Assembly (NCBI RefSeq): GCF_000253295.1
Contig: NC_015717.1
Coordinates: 3,348,001-3,412,000 of the forward strand
Direction of reading: 5' to 3'
DNA from: Hyphomicrobium sp. MC1
GTDB lineage: Bacteria > Pseudomonadota > Alphaproteobacteria > Rhizobiales > Hyphomicrobiaceae
DNA length: 64,000 bases
In this document: positions 27,908-35,800 of the stretch, piece by piece
Numbering within the stretch: position 1 is the stretch's first letter
How the letters are laid out: each line of letters starts with the position of its first letter
Program-made: the position numbers and the translations under genes
Notes under the pieces: model-generated
Databases searched by the model: none
Seen by the model: the letters and a program-made list of their open reading frames with translations, nothing else
What the model was told of the DNA's origin: nothing

Positions 27908-28282
27908 ATGAAAAAACTATCTCTCAACGTCCTCGCCGCCGCTGGCTTACTGATGGTCAGTGCGGCAACGCTCCCAGCATTCGCAGCCGACAACATGCAG
28001 ACGGCCGATGAATTCCGTACCAGCAAGCTCGTTGGCGCGAAGGTCTACAACAATGCCAACGAGAACATCGGCAGCGTCGAAGACATTATTCTGAAACCTG
28101 ACGGTACGATGGACGAAGTCGTGCTGAGCGTCGGGGGCTTTCTTGGTATCGGCGACAAATATGTGGGTGTGCCGTTCAGTTCGCTGAAGGTCGGCCGCGA
28201 CGGAGACAGCATGAAGATCTCCACCGACGCAACGAAGGATTCGCTGAAAGCCTTGCCGGATTACAAGTTCTACAAATCGTGA
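27908..28282 (+). CDS. Periplasmic PRC-barrel protein
   Basis: 124 residues: a clear Sec signal peptide (about 1-26, ending PAFAA) and a PRC-barrel domain (LVGAKVYNNANENIGSVEDIILKPDG). AAGGAG lies before the ATG. These proteins are common in Hyphomicrobiales and often rise under stress; the molecular role is not known. The next gene encodes a second, cytoplasmic PRC-barrel protein. Confidence 0.85.
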   Translation: MKKLSLNVLAAAGLLMVSAATLPAFAADNMQTADEFRTSKLVGAKVYNNANENIGSVEDIILKPDGTMDEVVLSVGGFLGIGDKYVGVPFSSLKVGRDGDSMKISTDATKDSLKALPDYKFYKS

Positions 28283-28320
28283 ACCTAAGGCCGCGCTAAA
28301 ACCTGCAGCAACGTTGAAGA

Positions 28321-28338
28321 GCCGGGATCACTCCCGGC
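28321..28338. repeat. Hairpin between the two PRC-barrel genes
   Basis: GCCGGGA-TCAC-TCCCGGC, a perfect 7-bp GC-rich stem with a 4-nt loop, 38 bp after the first stop and 23 bp before the second start. No U-run follows, so it may be a processing or mRNA-stability element rather than a terminator. Confidence 0.45.
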
Positions 28339-28361
28339 CTTCACCTTCAGGAAGGAGGGAC

Positions 28362-28721
28362 ATGGAAACGCCCGATGAAACGCTGACGTTAATTTCCGCC
28401 GGCAAGGTGCAGGGCACTCCCGTGCTCGACGCCGACGGGAGGACGATGGGCGAGATCTACGATGTGATGCTGGAGAAGCGTACCGGCAAAATCGCCTACG
28501 CGGTGATGTCCTTCGGTGGTGTGCTTGGTCTCGGAAAGAAATACCATCCCGTACCTTGGTTTGCATTGAAATACGTTCCTGACGCCGGCGGCTATGTTGT
28601 CGGTGTTCCGAGGGAGGGCTTGGAGAATGGACCCTCTTTCCTCGATGAAGCCGGACCTTGGGATAAGGAAACAACGGACAAAATCGAAGGCTATTATGGT
28701 GGTTGGCTCAAACCGGCGTGA
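28362..28721 (+). CDS. Cytoplasmic PRC-barrel protein
   Basis: 119 residues from an ATG with AGGAAGGAGG upstream. PRC-barrel core: TPVLDADGRTMGEIYDVMLE, then SFGGVLGLGKKYHPVPW, a common form in alphaproteobacteria. No signal peptide. It follows the periplasmic PRC-barrel gene with the hairpin between them; the two likely respond to the same conditions. Confidence 0.85.
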   Translation: METPDETLTLISAGKVQGTPVLDADGRTMGEIYDVMLEKRTGKIAYAVMSFGGVLGLGKKYHPVPWFALKYVPDAGGYVVGVPREGLENGPSFLDEAGPWDKETTDKIEGYYGGWLKPA

Positions 28722-28904
28722 GCGCCATGACCAAGGCTACTAAAGAGATTGAAGGGCCTACTGCAAGATGCTCGGAAGGCTATCTGGGCGAGCGGAATTA
28801 AGACGCAGGAAAGAATTGTTTGGGATTGACGTTGGAACGTGCCGGATCGTGGCTAGTTCTCCTTTCAAAGCGTGCATTGAAAGGTCGCAAAAGGTTCTCA
28901 CAAC

Positions 28905-29213
28905 ATGGCCCAAGCCAGACCGTACACAAAGCTTTCGGACGTCTTCCCAAACAGGCATGCCCTCGAAGATTCGAGCACAACGCCCGACGGCGCGCTTGCA
29001 TGCTTCGAACAAGCACTGACAGCCATCGACGCAATGAACAATGAGCAGCGCGAGGAGATTTTGAAGACCCTCACGGCTTGGCTCATGACTGACAAATTCG
29101 GCTCGCATGCCCGTGGCGCCGTCTATGGGCTTCAACGGTATGCGATTGCCGACTGCCTTTTTGACAATCCGACTTGGGAGCCACCTGCCGGCGGTCGATT
29201 TCTCGGGATATAG
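28905..29213 (+). CDS. Hypothetical protein
   Basis: 102 residues, soluble, no recognised domain. A helical centre (GALACFEQALTAIDAMNNEQREEIL) is followed by a Gly/Pro-rich C-terminus. The ribosome binding site is weak. It converges with the kinase at 29240. A plausible but unproven gene. Confidence 0.45.
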   Translation: MAQARPYTKLSDVFPNRHALEDSSTTPDGALACFEQALTAIDAMNNEQREEILKTLTAWLMTDKFGSHARGAVYGLQRYAIADCLFDNPTWEPPAGGRFLGI

Positions 29214-29239
29214 CGAGGGTTCTGAGACGTGCTGCGCCG

Positions 29240-30451
29240 CTAGGATTGAAAGTTTAACGGAAGCAATACAGTAATTTCTGTCCCTGGCGACAGTCGATTG
29301 ATGGTCACTTGGGCTCCCAGCTGCTGCGCAAAAGCACTGATCATTCGCATCCCGAGGCTCTTGCCATTCTGGAACTCGAAGTCTGGTGGGAGCCCCGCTC
29401 CATCATCGCGCACGGCCAACACGACCTTCTCAGCGCCCGAGCGCGTCACCCGCACCCAAACTTTTCCGTTTGCTCTTTCTTCGTAAGCGTATTTGGCCGC
29501 GTTCGTGATGAGCTCTGTCACGATAAGCGCCGTCGATATCGCGCGATCGGTGGCGATAATAATGCCGCGTTCTGACTCAACTCGGACGTCGAGCTGTGAC
29601 ATGCCCGCATCGACATCCTTGCAAACTTGCTCGACATAGGCGCCGAGATCCAACGTCTCTATATCATCGGTCTGATAGAGCCGCTCATGGGCGCGGGCAA
29701 CGGCGTTGACGCGCGCGCAGGCCTCGGCAAGGCGATCCGCAATCTTCGGATCGTCGTCTTCTCGCGCTTGCAGCCGAAGCATGCTGCTGACAAGTGCAAG
29801 GCTGTTTTTAACGCGATGATTGATCTCTTTGATCAGGACTTCCTGGCGATCAATTGCAGCCTTCAGAGATCGTTCGTAGCGTTCGCGCTCGATCGCCATG
29901 CCGAGGACGTTGGCAGCACCCTGAAGAAACGCGAGGTCGTGTTCGACAAAATCATCATCCGACCGGCTGTCGACCTCAAGAACGCCGAACGGTTTGCCAT
30001 CGCCTTGCAAAATGACATTCATGGCACGCTTTACGCCGTGCGCCGCCAAAATTTCTGGGGTCCGAAAGCGTTCTTCGTTCTCTAGGTGATTTGAGATGAC
30101 CGCCTTGCCTGTGCGTAATGCAAATCCGGCTGGCGATTCCGTGTCAGCGCCTACCGTCGCCACGCCAACGATGCCAGGCTCCCAACCTACTCCCGCGCGA
30201 ATTAGGAAACGATTTTCTGAGGGGAGGTATTCCAACACTTTACAGAAGTCGGCGCGCAAGCCTTGCGCCGTCAGACGCGCTGCTTCCGTCAGTAGCTCGG
30301 CCAGAGATGCACCTTGCATGGCCGTTACGCCAAGTTCCGCAAGAAGTTCCTGCTGCCGAATGCGCTGCAGAAGCGCTCGCAAAGTAATATCGGGCGGCCG
30401 CTCCTCGGGGCGAGGTTCAACGACAGGCGGTGCCTCATCACTCTCCGACAT
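29240..30451 (-). CDS. GAF-domain HisKA_2-type histidine kinase
   Basis: 403 residues. The N-terminal GAF domain (about residues 40-190) is followed by the HisKA_2 phosphoacceptor helix with His in INHRVKNSLALV (about 213) and an ATPase domain with NAAKYA and RDDGAGLPP. It is cytoplasmic, with no membrane segment. Kinases of this group often act in the PhyR/general stress or light responses of alphaproteobacteria; no PhyR or sigma EcfG gene is in the window. The signal sensed by the GAF domain is unknown. Confidence 0.88.
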   Translation of the reverse strand: MSESDEAPPVVEPRPEERPPDITLRALLQRIRQQELLAELGVTAMQGASLAELLTEAARLTAQGLRADFCKVLEYLPSENRFLIRAGVGWEPGIVGVATVGADTESPAGFALRTGKAVISNHLENEERFRTPEILAAHGVKRAMNVILQGDGKPFGVLEVDSRSDDDFVEHDLAFLQGAANVLGMAIERERYERSLKAAIDRQEVLIKEINHRVKNSLALVSSMLRLQAREDDDPKIADRLAEACARVNAVARAHERLYQTDDIETLDLGAYVEQVCKDVDAGMSQLDVRVESERGIIIATDRAISTALIVTELITNAAKYAYEERANGKVWVRVTRSGAEKVVLAVRDDGAGLPPDFEFQNGKSLGMRMISAFAQQLGAQVTINRLSPGTEITVLLPLNFQS

Positions 30452-30490
30452 CGTTAAACTCCAACTGTGAAGGTCCGCGTCAGTTGGAAC

Positions 30491-30817
30491 TTAGCCTAGG
30501 ATTACTTTTATCGATAGCGAGACATAACGACAGCCGAGTTGGGCCAAAAGACCGAATTTCCTCGGTCCGCCGCGCCTCCACGGGCTTAGTCTTCGATCCG
30601 GGGACCGTCTGTTCGCACCTGCCGATCCGCTAACGTCGACATCCAAATCGATGAGTTGGTCCCATCGCTTTTCGAATTCCACCCGACATAATTCCTTTAG
30701 CCGCAAAAGCATTTCGTTCGCCGGATCGCCTTTGAGCTCATCGGTGTACTTAGCAAACCAAGCTTTGGCGTTGTCGGCTTCCTCCAACAAGGTTTTGATT
30801 TGTGCGGCTCTATCCAT
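30491..30817 (-). CDS. Hypothetical protein
   Basis: 108 residues. The first ~65 look like a compact helical protein (IKTLLEEADNAKAWFAKY, LKELCRVEFEKRWDQL). The Arg/Gly/Pro-rich remainder looks unlike protein, so a frameshift near 30620 may have replaced the original C-terminus. No family recognised. Confidence 0.45.
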   Translation of the reverse strand: MDRAAQIKTLLEEADNAKAWFAKYTDELKGDPANEMLLRLKELCRVEFEKRWDQLIDLDVDVSGSAGANRRSPDRRLSPWRRGGPRKFGLLAQLGCRYVSLSIKVILG

Positions 30818-30841
30818 GCTCTCGGTGGGCTTGTTCAGCGC

Positions 30842-31120
30842 TTAGACACGGCGCCAGAGGATAATCGTCAGCAGGGCGCCCGCGATGGCGCAGAGATACA
30901 GCAGCAGGCTCGGCAACAGTTCGAGAATGACACCGATATGAAAGCCCATGAACGACCCTGCGATGCCCACGAGCGCATAGGTGACGTCGCCAATTCCTCT
31001 CGCTTCTGCGACCCGGCGCCCGAGCCAACTCCGGCTCCCGCGATTCATGAAAATTCCGACGACGATACCGATGAGGACGAGTAAAATAAATGTCGTGATG
31101 GCCGTCGTAAGGATGGGCAT
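30842..31120 (-). CDS. YeaQ/GlsB-type small membrane protein
   Basis: 92 residues from the internal ATG at 31120, which puts a hydrophobic segment right at the N-terminus. Three membrane segments and Gly-rich turns (LVGIAGSFMGFHIG) match the transglycosylase-associated/YeaQ family, small inner-membrane proteins tied to stress responses. Function unproven in the family. Confidence 0.75.
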   Translation of the reverse strand: MPILTTAITTFILLVLIGIVVGIFMNRGSRSWLGRRVAEARGIGDVTYALVGIAGSFMGFHIGVILELLPSLLLYLCAIAGALLTIILWRRV

Positions 31121-31310
31121 GCGGGATCTCCAATGCTGGCGATCCCCAAACGCGCGAGCCGTAAAAAAGTTCAAGAGACAAGCTGCAACCTAGACTGAGT
31201 ACGAGAGCGCAGACAGCGCCCTGCATACTGTTGTACACAACGGCGTCAGAAACGGCAAAATAGGGCAAAGTGTTTTTAGCATGGCGGCCCCCACGATAGC
31301 AGCGCAAAGA

Positions 31311-32891
31311 CTAGTGTTGTGGGCCCTTTCCGAGAGGAATCGAGCGCAATAAAAAGGCAAATGGAAAGGCAATGACGCAAACCACGGCCATTACCCAGAA
31401 TGTGTCGATATACGACAGTAACGTTGCTTGCTTCAGGATGACCTGGCCGACAAGAGCTTCAGCGCGGTGCATAGCATCCGTCGCCGAAGATCCGCTGCTT
31501 TGCAGGAATATTGTCGCTTGGCGTAGCGACTCCTGAAAATGGATGTTCGACGGAACAGCATTTTCGACAAGCCTGCTTTGGTGGAACTGCTCGCGTTGCT
31601 GCAACGACGTCTGCACCATGGCCAAGCCGATGCTACCACCCAGATTGCGTGCGATGTTGATCAGGCCAGCGGCTTGGCTGGTGTCGCCGCCTTTGAGGCC
31701 GGCATAAGAGGCCGTCGTAATTGGAATAAAGAGGAACGGTAGGCCGGCCGCCGTAAACATGCGGGTCCAGACCGCGTAGAAGAACGAAAGATCTGGGCTA
31801 AGGCCTGTCAGAGTCCACATCGAAAAACCAATGATGGCGAGCCCGAGCGCGATCAGATATTTCGGCTGCACTTTTCCTGTCAAATAGCCTGCAATGGGCA
31901 TCATCATCATTGTAACGAAGCCGCCAGGAGATAAGGATAGGCCAGCTAACGTCGCATCATATCCGAATTCGTTTTGAACGAGTTGAGGCAGGAGCTGGAT
32001 GGAGCTGAAAAGCACGCCTCCCGTCACGAGCATCATGATGAAGCACATTCCAAATTGGCGTGTGCCAAGCAAGCGCACCTTAACGAGTGGATATTTTCGG
32101 GACAGCTCCCACGGAACGAACACCGCGAATGCTGCTGCCGATAAGCATGCAAACGCGATGATAAATGTCGACTCGAACCAGTCGCTGCGTTGCCCTTCAT
32201 CAAGAACGACCTCCAGCGCGCCGAGACACAGCGCTACCAGCAAAAAGCCCACTAAATCGAAATTCCAAAGGCTACGTTTGGGGTCGTTTTTCGTTTTCTC
32301 TTTTTTATCCGCATCGACAAAAGTGCCGACGAGGAACAGGGACAGAAGACCCATCGGGATATTGATAAAGAAGATCCAGTGCCACGTGGAATAATCCGTG
32401 ATTGCTCCACCAATTGTCGGCCCTACCGTCGGTGCTACGACGACAGCGAGACCATAGACTGCAAATGCGCTGCCGCGCTTTTCCGCCGGGAACGCGTCCG
32501 CAAGAATTGACTGTTCGCTCGGCGCTAAGCCGCCACCACCGAGCCCCTGGAGAACGCGAAAGAAAATTAGAGATTGAAGACTCCAAGCTATGCCACAAAG
32601 AAAAGATGCGAACGTGAATAGCGCGACGCAGAACATGTAGAATTTCTTGCGCCCAACCATCGATGACAGCCAAGCACTTGCTGGCAGGATCACCGCGTTC
32701 GCGATCAGGTAACTCGTCAGCACCCAGGTCGCTTCGTCGTAAGAGGCACCCACGCTTCCGGCAATATGGCGCAACGCAACGTTTGCAATGCTGACATCTA
32801 AAACTTCCATGAACGTCGCGATCGACACAATGAATGCGATCAGCCATGGATTGATCTTTCGCGGCCCTCCAGCTTTGGCGTCGTTGCTCAT
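31311..32891 (-). CDS. emrB: EmrB-type multidrug efflux transporter (MFS, DHA2)
   Basis: 526 residues with 14 predicted membrane segments. Family motifs are present: FMEVLDVSIANVALRHIA in the first helix, WVLTSYLIANAV, and the loop motif GRKKFYM. DHA2 transporters export drugs by proton antiport. The start overlaps the stop of the membrane-fusion gene by 4 bp, so the two form an EmrAB-type pump. No outer-membrane channel gene is adjacent. Confidence 0.93.
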   Translation of the reverse strand: MSNDAKAGGPRKINPWLIAFIVSIATFMEVLDVSIANVALRHIAGSVGASYDEATWVLTSYLIANAVILPASAWLSSMVGRKKFYMFCVALFTFASFLCGIAWSLQSLIFFRVLQGLGGGGLAPSEQSILADAFPAEKRGSAFAVYGLAVVVAPTVGPTIGGAITDYSTWHWIFFINIPMGLLSLFLVGTFVDADKKEKTKNDPKRSLWNFDLVGFLLVALCLGALEVVLDEGQRSDWFESTFIIAFACLSAAAFAVFVPWELSRKYPLVKVRLLGTRQFGMCFIMMLVTGGVLFSSIQLLPQLVQNEFGYDATLAGLSLSPGGFVTMMMMPIAGYLTGKVQPKYLIALGLAIIGFSMWTLTGLSPDLSFFYAVWTRMFTAAGLPFLFIPITTASYAGLKGGDTSQAAGLINIARNLGGSIGLAMVQTSLQQREQFHQSRLVENAVPSNIHFQESLRQATIFLQSSGSSATDAMHRAEALVGQVILKQATLLSYIDTFWVMAVVCVIAFPFAFLLRSIPLGKGPQH

Positions 32892-34033
32892 CGGACCTTC
32901 ACTTCGGGGACAACGGACATTCCAGGTCCAAGAGTCACGTCGGAGGGTGGGTTGTCGATTTCTATTTTCACGGGAACGCGTTGCACAACTTTAACGTAGT
33001 TGCCCGTCGCATTCTCCGCCGGAAGCAAACTGAATGCAGTGCCTGATCCTACTTGGATGCTATCGACGTGTCCTTTGAATTCGCGGTTCGGATAAGCGTC
33101 TATTTCGATAGAGACCGGTTGTCCTGGCCGCATATCCGTTATCTGTGTTTCCTTGAAATTCGCGGTTACCCAAATGTGCGACGGAACAAACATCATCAGG
33201 TTTTGTCCGACCTGGACGTACTGCCCCCTTGCGGCTGTCAGCTGGACGATCTTTCCGGACTGTGCAGAAGTCACATGTGTGTACGAGAGATTGAGTTCGG
33301 CGAGCGCTTCGTCGGCCTTGGCGGCTTCCACGTTAGCCTCAGCACTCACTTTCTGGGCGAGTAGCGCCGTCAACTGCTTCTTGGTGGCTTCGACGCTCGC
33401 CATGGCTCGCGCCGACGTTGCCTGTGCCTGTTGCAGTTGAGATCGGGTCTGCTGCGCTCGTTCGACTGTGCCAACCGCGGATTTGACGAGCGCCTGAGCG
33501 CGATCGTTTTCCTGCTTTGCGAAGACGAGCGCGGCATCTGCTTCCTTCTTCTGTTGTTCAGCGGCCGTGACTTGGGCTTTCTGCGCTTCGATTTGTGCGT
33601 CTTCGTTGCCGACGGTTGCCACGGCCTGCGAAACGCGCGCTTTGGCTTGAGCGAGCGATGCCTCATAATCGCGAGGATCGATTTGCACCAACAGATCGCC
33701 GGCGGACACACGTTGATTGTCGGTTACCTTTACGGCATCGATATAGCCGGCAACCTTCGAGCTTACGGCAAATTGCCGAGCGTCGATAAAGGCATCGTCC
33801 GTCCATTCGTAGTGGCGCGCGTTAAGCCACCAAACAAGAACGCCGACGGCAGCAGCAGCAAGTATTGCAATGATCGCTGCCGTAATCCAAGGGTGCGCAG
33901 GAATGAGTTCGCCGAAATGAACCGGCGCCTCGTCTTGTTCTTCGTGCTGTCTATCATCGGTCGCTGTGGGCTCTGTGGTTGAACGCTGGTCCATATGAGC
34001 GGTCTGGCGGCTTTGACTTCTGCTGAATACCAT
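32888..34033 (-). CDS. emrA: EmrA-type membrane-fusion protein
   Basis: 381 residues. A cytoplasmic N-terminal tail, one membrane segment (about residues 51-70, AAIIAILAAAAVGVLVWWL), a barrel-sandwich domain and a long coiled-coil hairpin rich in Ala/Gln/Lys, then a beta-barrel: the HlyD/EmrA layout. The strong ribosome binding site upstream is placed for a two-codon frame, not for this ATG. ATG 33994 is an alternative start without a ribosome binding site. Confidence 0.88.
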   Translation of the reverse strand: MVFSRSQSRQTAHMDQRSTTEPTATDDRQHEEQDEAPVHFGELIPAHPWITAAIIAILAAAAVGVLVWWLNARHYEWTDDAFIDARQFAVSSKVAGYIDAVKVTDNQRVSAGDLLVQIDPRDYEASLAQAKARVSQAVATVGNEDAQIEAQKAQVTAAEQQKKEADAALVFAKQENDRAQALVKSAVGTVERAQQTRSQLQQAQATSARAMASVEATKKQLTALLAQKVSAEANVEAAKADEALAELNLSYTHVTSAQSGKIVQLTAARGQYVQVGQNLMMFVPSHIWVTANFKETQITDMRPGQPVSIEIDAYPNREFKGHVDSIQVGSGTAFSLLPAENATGNYVKVVQRVPVKIEIDNPPSDVTLGPGMSVVPEVKVR

Positions 34034-34040
34034 ACGACGT

Positions 34041-34062
34041 TCAATACATTATGGTTCCTCCT
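34041..34062 (-). promoter_or_regulatory. Two-codon leader frame with strong ribosome binding site ahead of emrA
   Basis: On the minus strand AGGAGG (34057-34062) is followed at 7-nt spacing by ATG-TAT-TGA (34049-34041); the emrA ATG comes 7 nt after that stop. The emrA start itself has no ribosome binding site at normal spacing. This suggests re-initiation after a Met-Tyr minimal frame, unless a base error hides a longer start. Confidence 0.45.
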
Positions 34063-34213
34063 GACATTGCATCCCGAGTCCTTGTTCTAGCCGCTGAGCT
34101 AAATCGCGCTGACATAGAAGAAACTTCGCCCCGTCATTGAACGAATCCCGTTTCCACCGAGTTACAGGCGAATACGGAGCCATGAGTGGGCCTGCCGGGA
34201 AAGGGTGAGATCC

Positions 34214-34849
34214 ATGTCGAAGTCGACTGGTTTCGAAATGTCTCGTCGGCACGTGCTCGCAGGGAGCGCGGCGTCAGCTGCGGCAGTGAAGGTGGCAGGC
34301 GTCGCAACTCCGTCTGAAGCCAATGCGGAGCAAATTTTGAATATTTCGGTTCGATTTGCAGTCAATGGAAGGAAACAGGAACTTTCTATTGACCCGCGCA
34401 CGACGCTCCTCGATGCGCTGCGCGAACACCTCTACCTGACAGGCACAAAGAAGGGCTGCGACCATGGCCAATGCGGTGCCTGCACCGTTCTGGTAGACGG
34501 CGTGCGAATAAATTCATGCCTCAGTCTCGCCGTCATGCACGATGGCGACGAGATAACGACAATCGAGGGCTTGGGAACGCCGGATAAGCTCCATCCGATG
34601 CAAGCTGCCTTCATCAAGCATGACGGATATCAGTGCGGCTATTGTACGCCTGGCCAAATATGCTCGGCAGTTGCGGTTTTAGACGAGATCAAGCGGGGCA
34701 TTCCGAGCCACGCTCAAGAGAACCCGGCTGATCAGCCCCGCGCCACAAATATCGAAATGCGCGAGCGGATGAGCGGAAATATTTGCCGCTGCGGGGCCTA
34801 TTCCAACATTGCAGAAGCTATGGCCGAGATCGCCGGAGTTAGCGAATGA
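34214..34849 (+). CDS. paoA: Periplasmic aldehyde oxidoreductase, [2Fe-2S] subunit (PaoA-like)
   Basis: 211 residues. A twin-arginine signal (SRRHVLAGS, about residues 10-35) sends the folded complex to the periplasm, as in PaoA. A plant-type [2Fe-2S] domain (GCDHGQCGACTV) and a second alpha-helical one (CGYCTPGQ, NICRCGAY) follow. The subunit passes electrons from the molybdenum site to FAD. It overlaps the FAD subunit by 4 bp. Confidence 0.92.
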   Translation: MSKSTGFEMSRRHVLAGSAASAAAVKVAGVATPSEANAEQILNISVRFAVNGRKQELSIDPRTTLLDALREHLYLTGTKKGCDHGQCGACTVLVDGVRINSCLSLAVMHDGDEITTIEGLGTPDKLHPMQAAFIKHDGYQCGYCTPGQICSAVAVLDEIKRGIPSHAQENPADQPRATNIEMRERMSGNICRCGAYSNIAEAMAEIAGVSE

Positions 34850-35796
34850 AGGCTTTCTCATACGAACGCGCAAAAGATCCAGTGTCTGCGGCGCGAGCGG
34901 TCGCTGGCCGGACTGGCGCGAAGTTTATCGCTGGCGGCACGAACCTCCTTGACTTGATGAAGCTGGAAATTGAGGCACCAACCCACCTCGTAGATGTTCA
35001 AGATCTAGGCTTCGACAAGATCGAGACTACCGGCGACGGAGGACTGCGGATCGGTGCGCTCGTGACAAACACTGATCTTGCTGCGGATGCGCGCGTTAGA
35101 CGGGACTATCAAGTTCTTACCCGCGCAATCGTAGCGGGCGCATCGGGGCAGCTTCGAAACAAAGCTTCGACCGCCGGTAATTTGCTCCAGCGTACGCGAT
35201 GTCCATATTTCTATGATACGAATATGGCGTGCAACAAGCGCAGTCCCGGATCGGGCTGCGCCGCAATTGCCGGCTACTCTCGTCAACTCGGAATTATTGG
35301 AATAAGCGGATCATGCATAGCTACTTTTCCAGGTGATATGCCGGTTGCGATGCGGCTGCTCGACGCCGTCGTGGAAACCATAGACTCCCGCGGTCAGCAG
35401 CGTTCCATTCCAATCGCAGACTTTCATCGCTTGTGGGGGGATACTCCCCATGTTGAAACGACACTGCGCCCTGACGAGTTGATAATTGCCGTCACGCTGC
35501 CGGCGCCGCTTGGCGGCAAGCACTTCTATGAAAAAGTCCGCGACCGCGCTTCCTACGCCTTTGCACTCGTCTCGGTCGCAGCCGTCATTCAATCGGATGG
35601 GAGCGGCCGCGTCGCGTTCGGCGGCGTTGCGCCTAAGCCGTGGCGCGTCGAAGCGGCCGAGTCCCTTCTTCCACAAGGCGCAGAAGCCGTTACCTCGCGT
35701 GCATTTCAAGGTGCGACGCCAACGAAAGATAACTCATTCAAGCTGACGTTAGCGACGAGAGCGCTCGCATCCGTCATCGAGCAGTCGAAGGGCTAA
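34846..35796 (+). CDS. paoB: Aldehyde oxidoreductase, FAD and [4Fe-4S] subunit (PaoB-like)
   Basis: 316 residues. The FAD-binding region (KFIAGGTNLLDLMKLE) and RNKASTAGNLLQRTRC are typical. A Cys-rich insertion (about residues 123-145: RCPYFYD, CNKRSPGSGC) matches the extra [4Fe-4S] site of PaoB/YagS. The start overlaps the end of the small subunit. Confidence 0.92.
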   Translation: MKAFSYERAKDPVSAARAVAGRTGAKFIAGGTNLLDLMKLEIEAPTHLVDVQDLGFDKIETTGDGGLRIGALVTNTDLAADARVRRDYQVLTRAIVAGASGQLRNKASTAGNLLQRTRCPYFYDTNMACNKRSPGSGCAAIAGYSRQLGIIGISGSCIATFPGDMPVAMRLLDAVVETIDSRGQQRSIPIADFHRLWGDTPHVETTLRPDELIIAVTLPAPLGGKHFYEKVRDRASYAFALVSVAAVIQSDGSGRVAFGGVAPKPWRVEAAESLLPQGAEAVTSRAFQGATPTKDNSFKLTLATRALASVIEQSKG

Positions 35797-35800
35797 ACCA

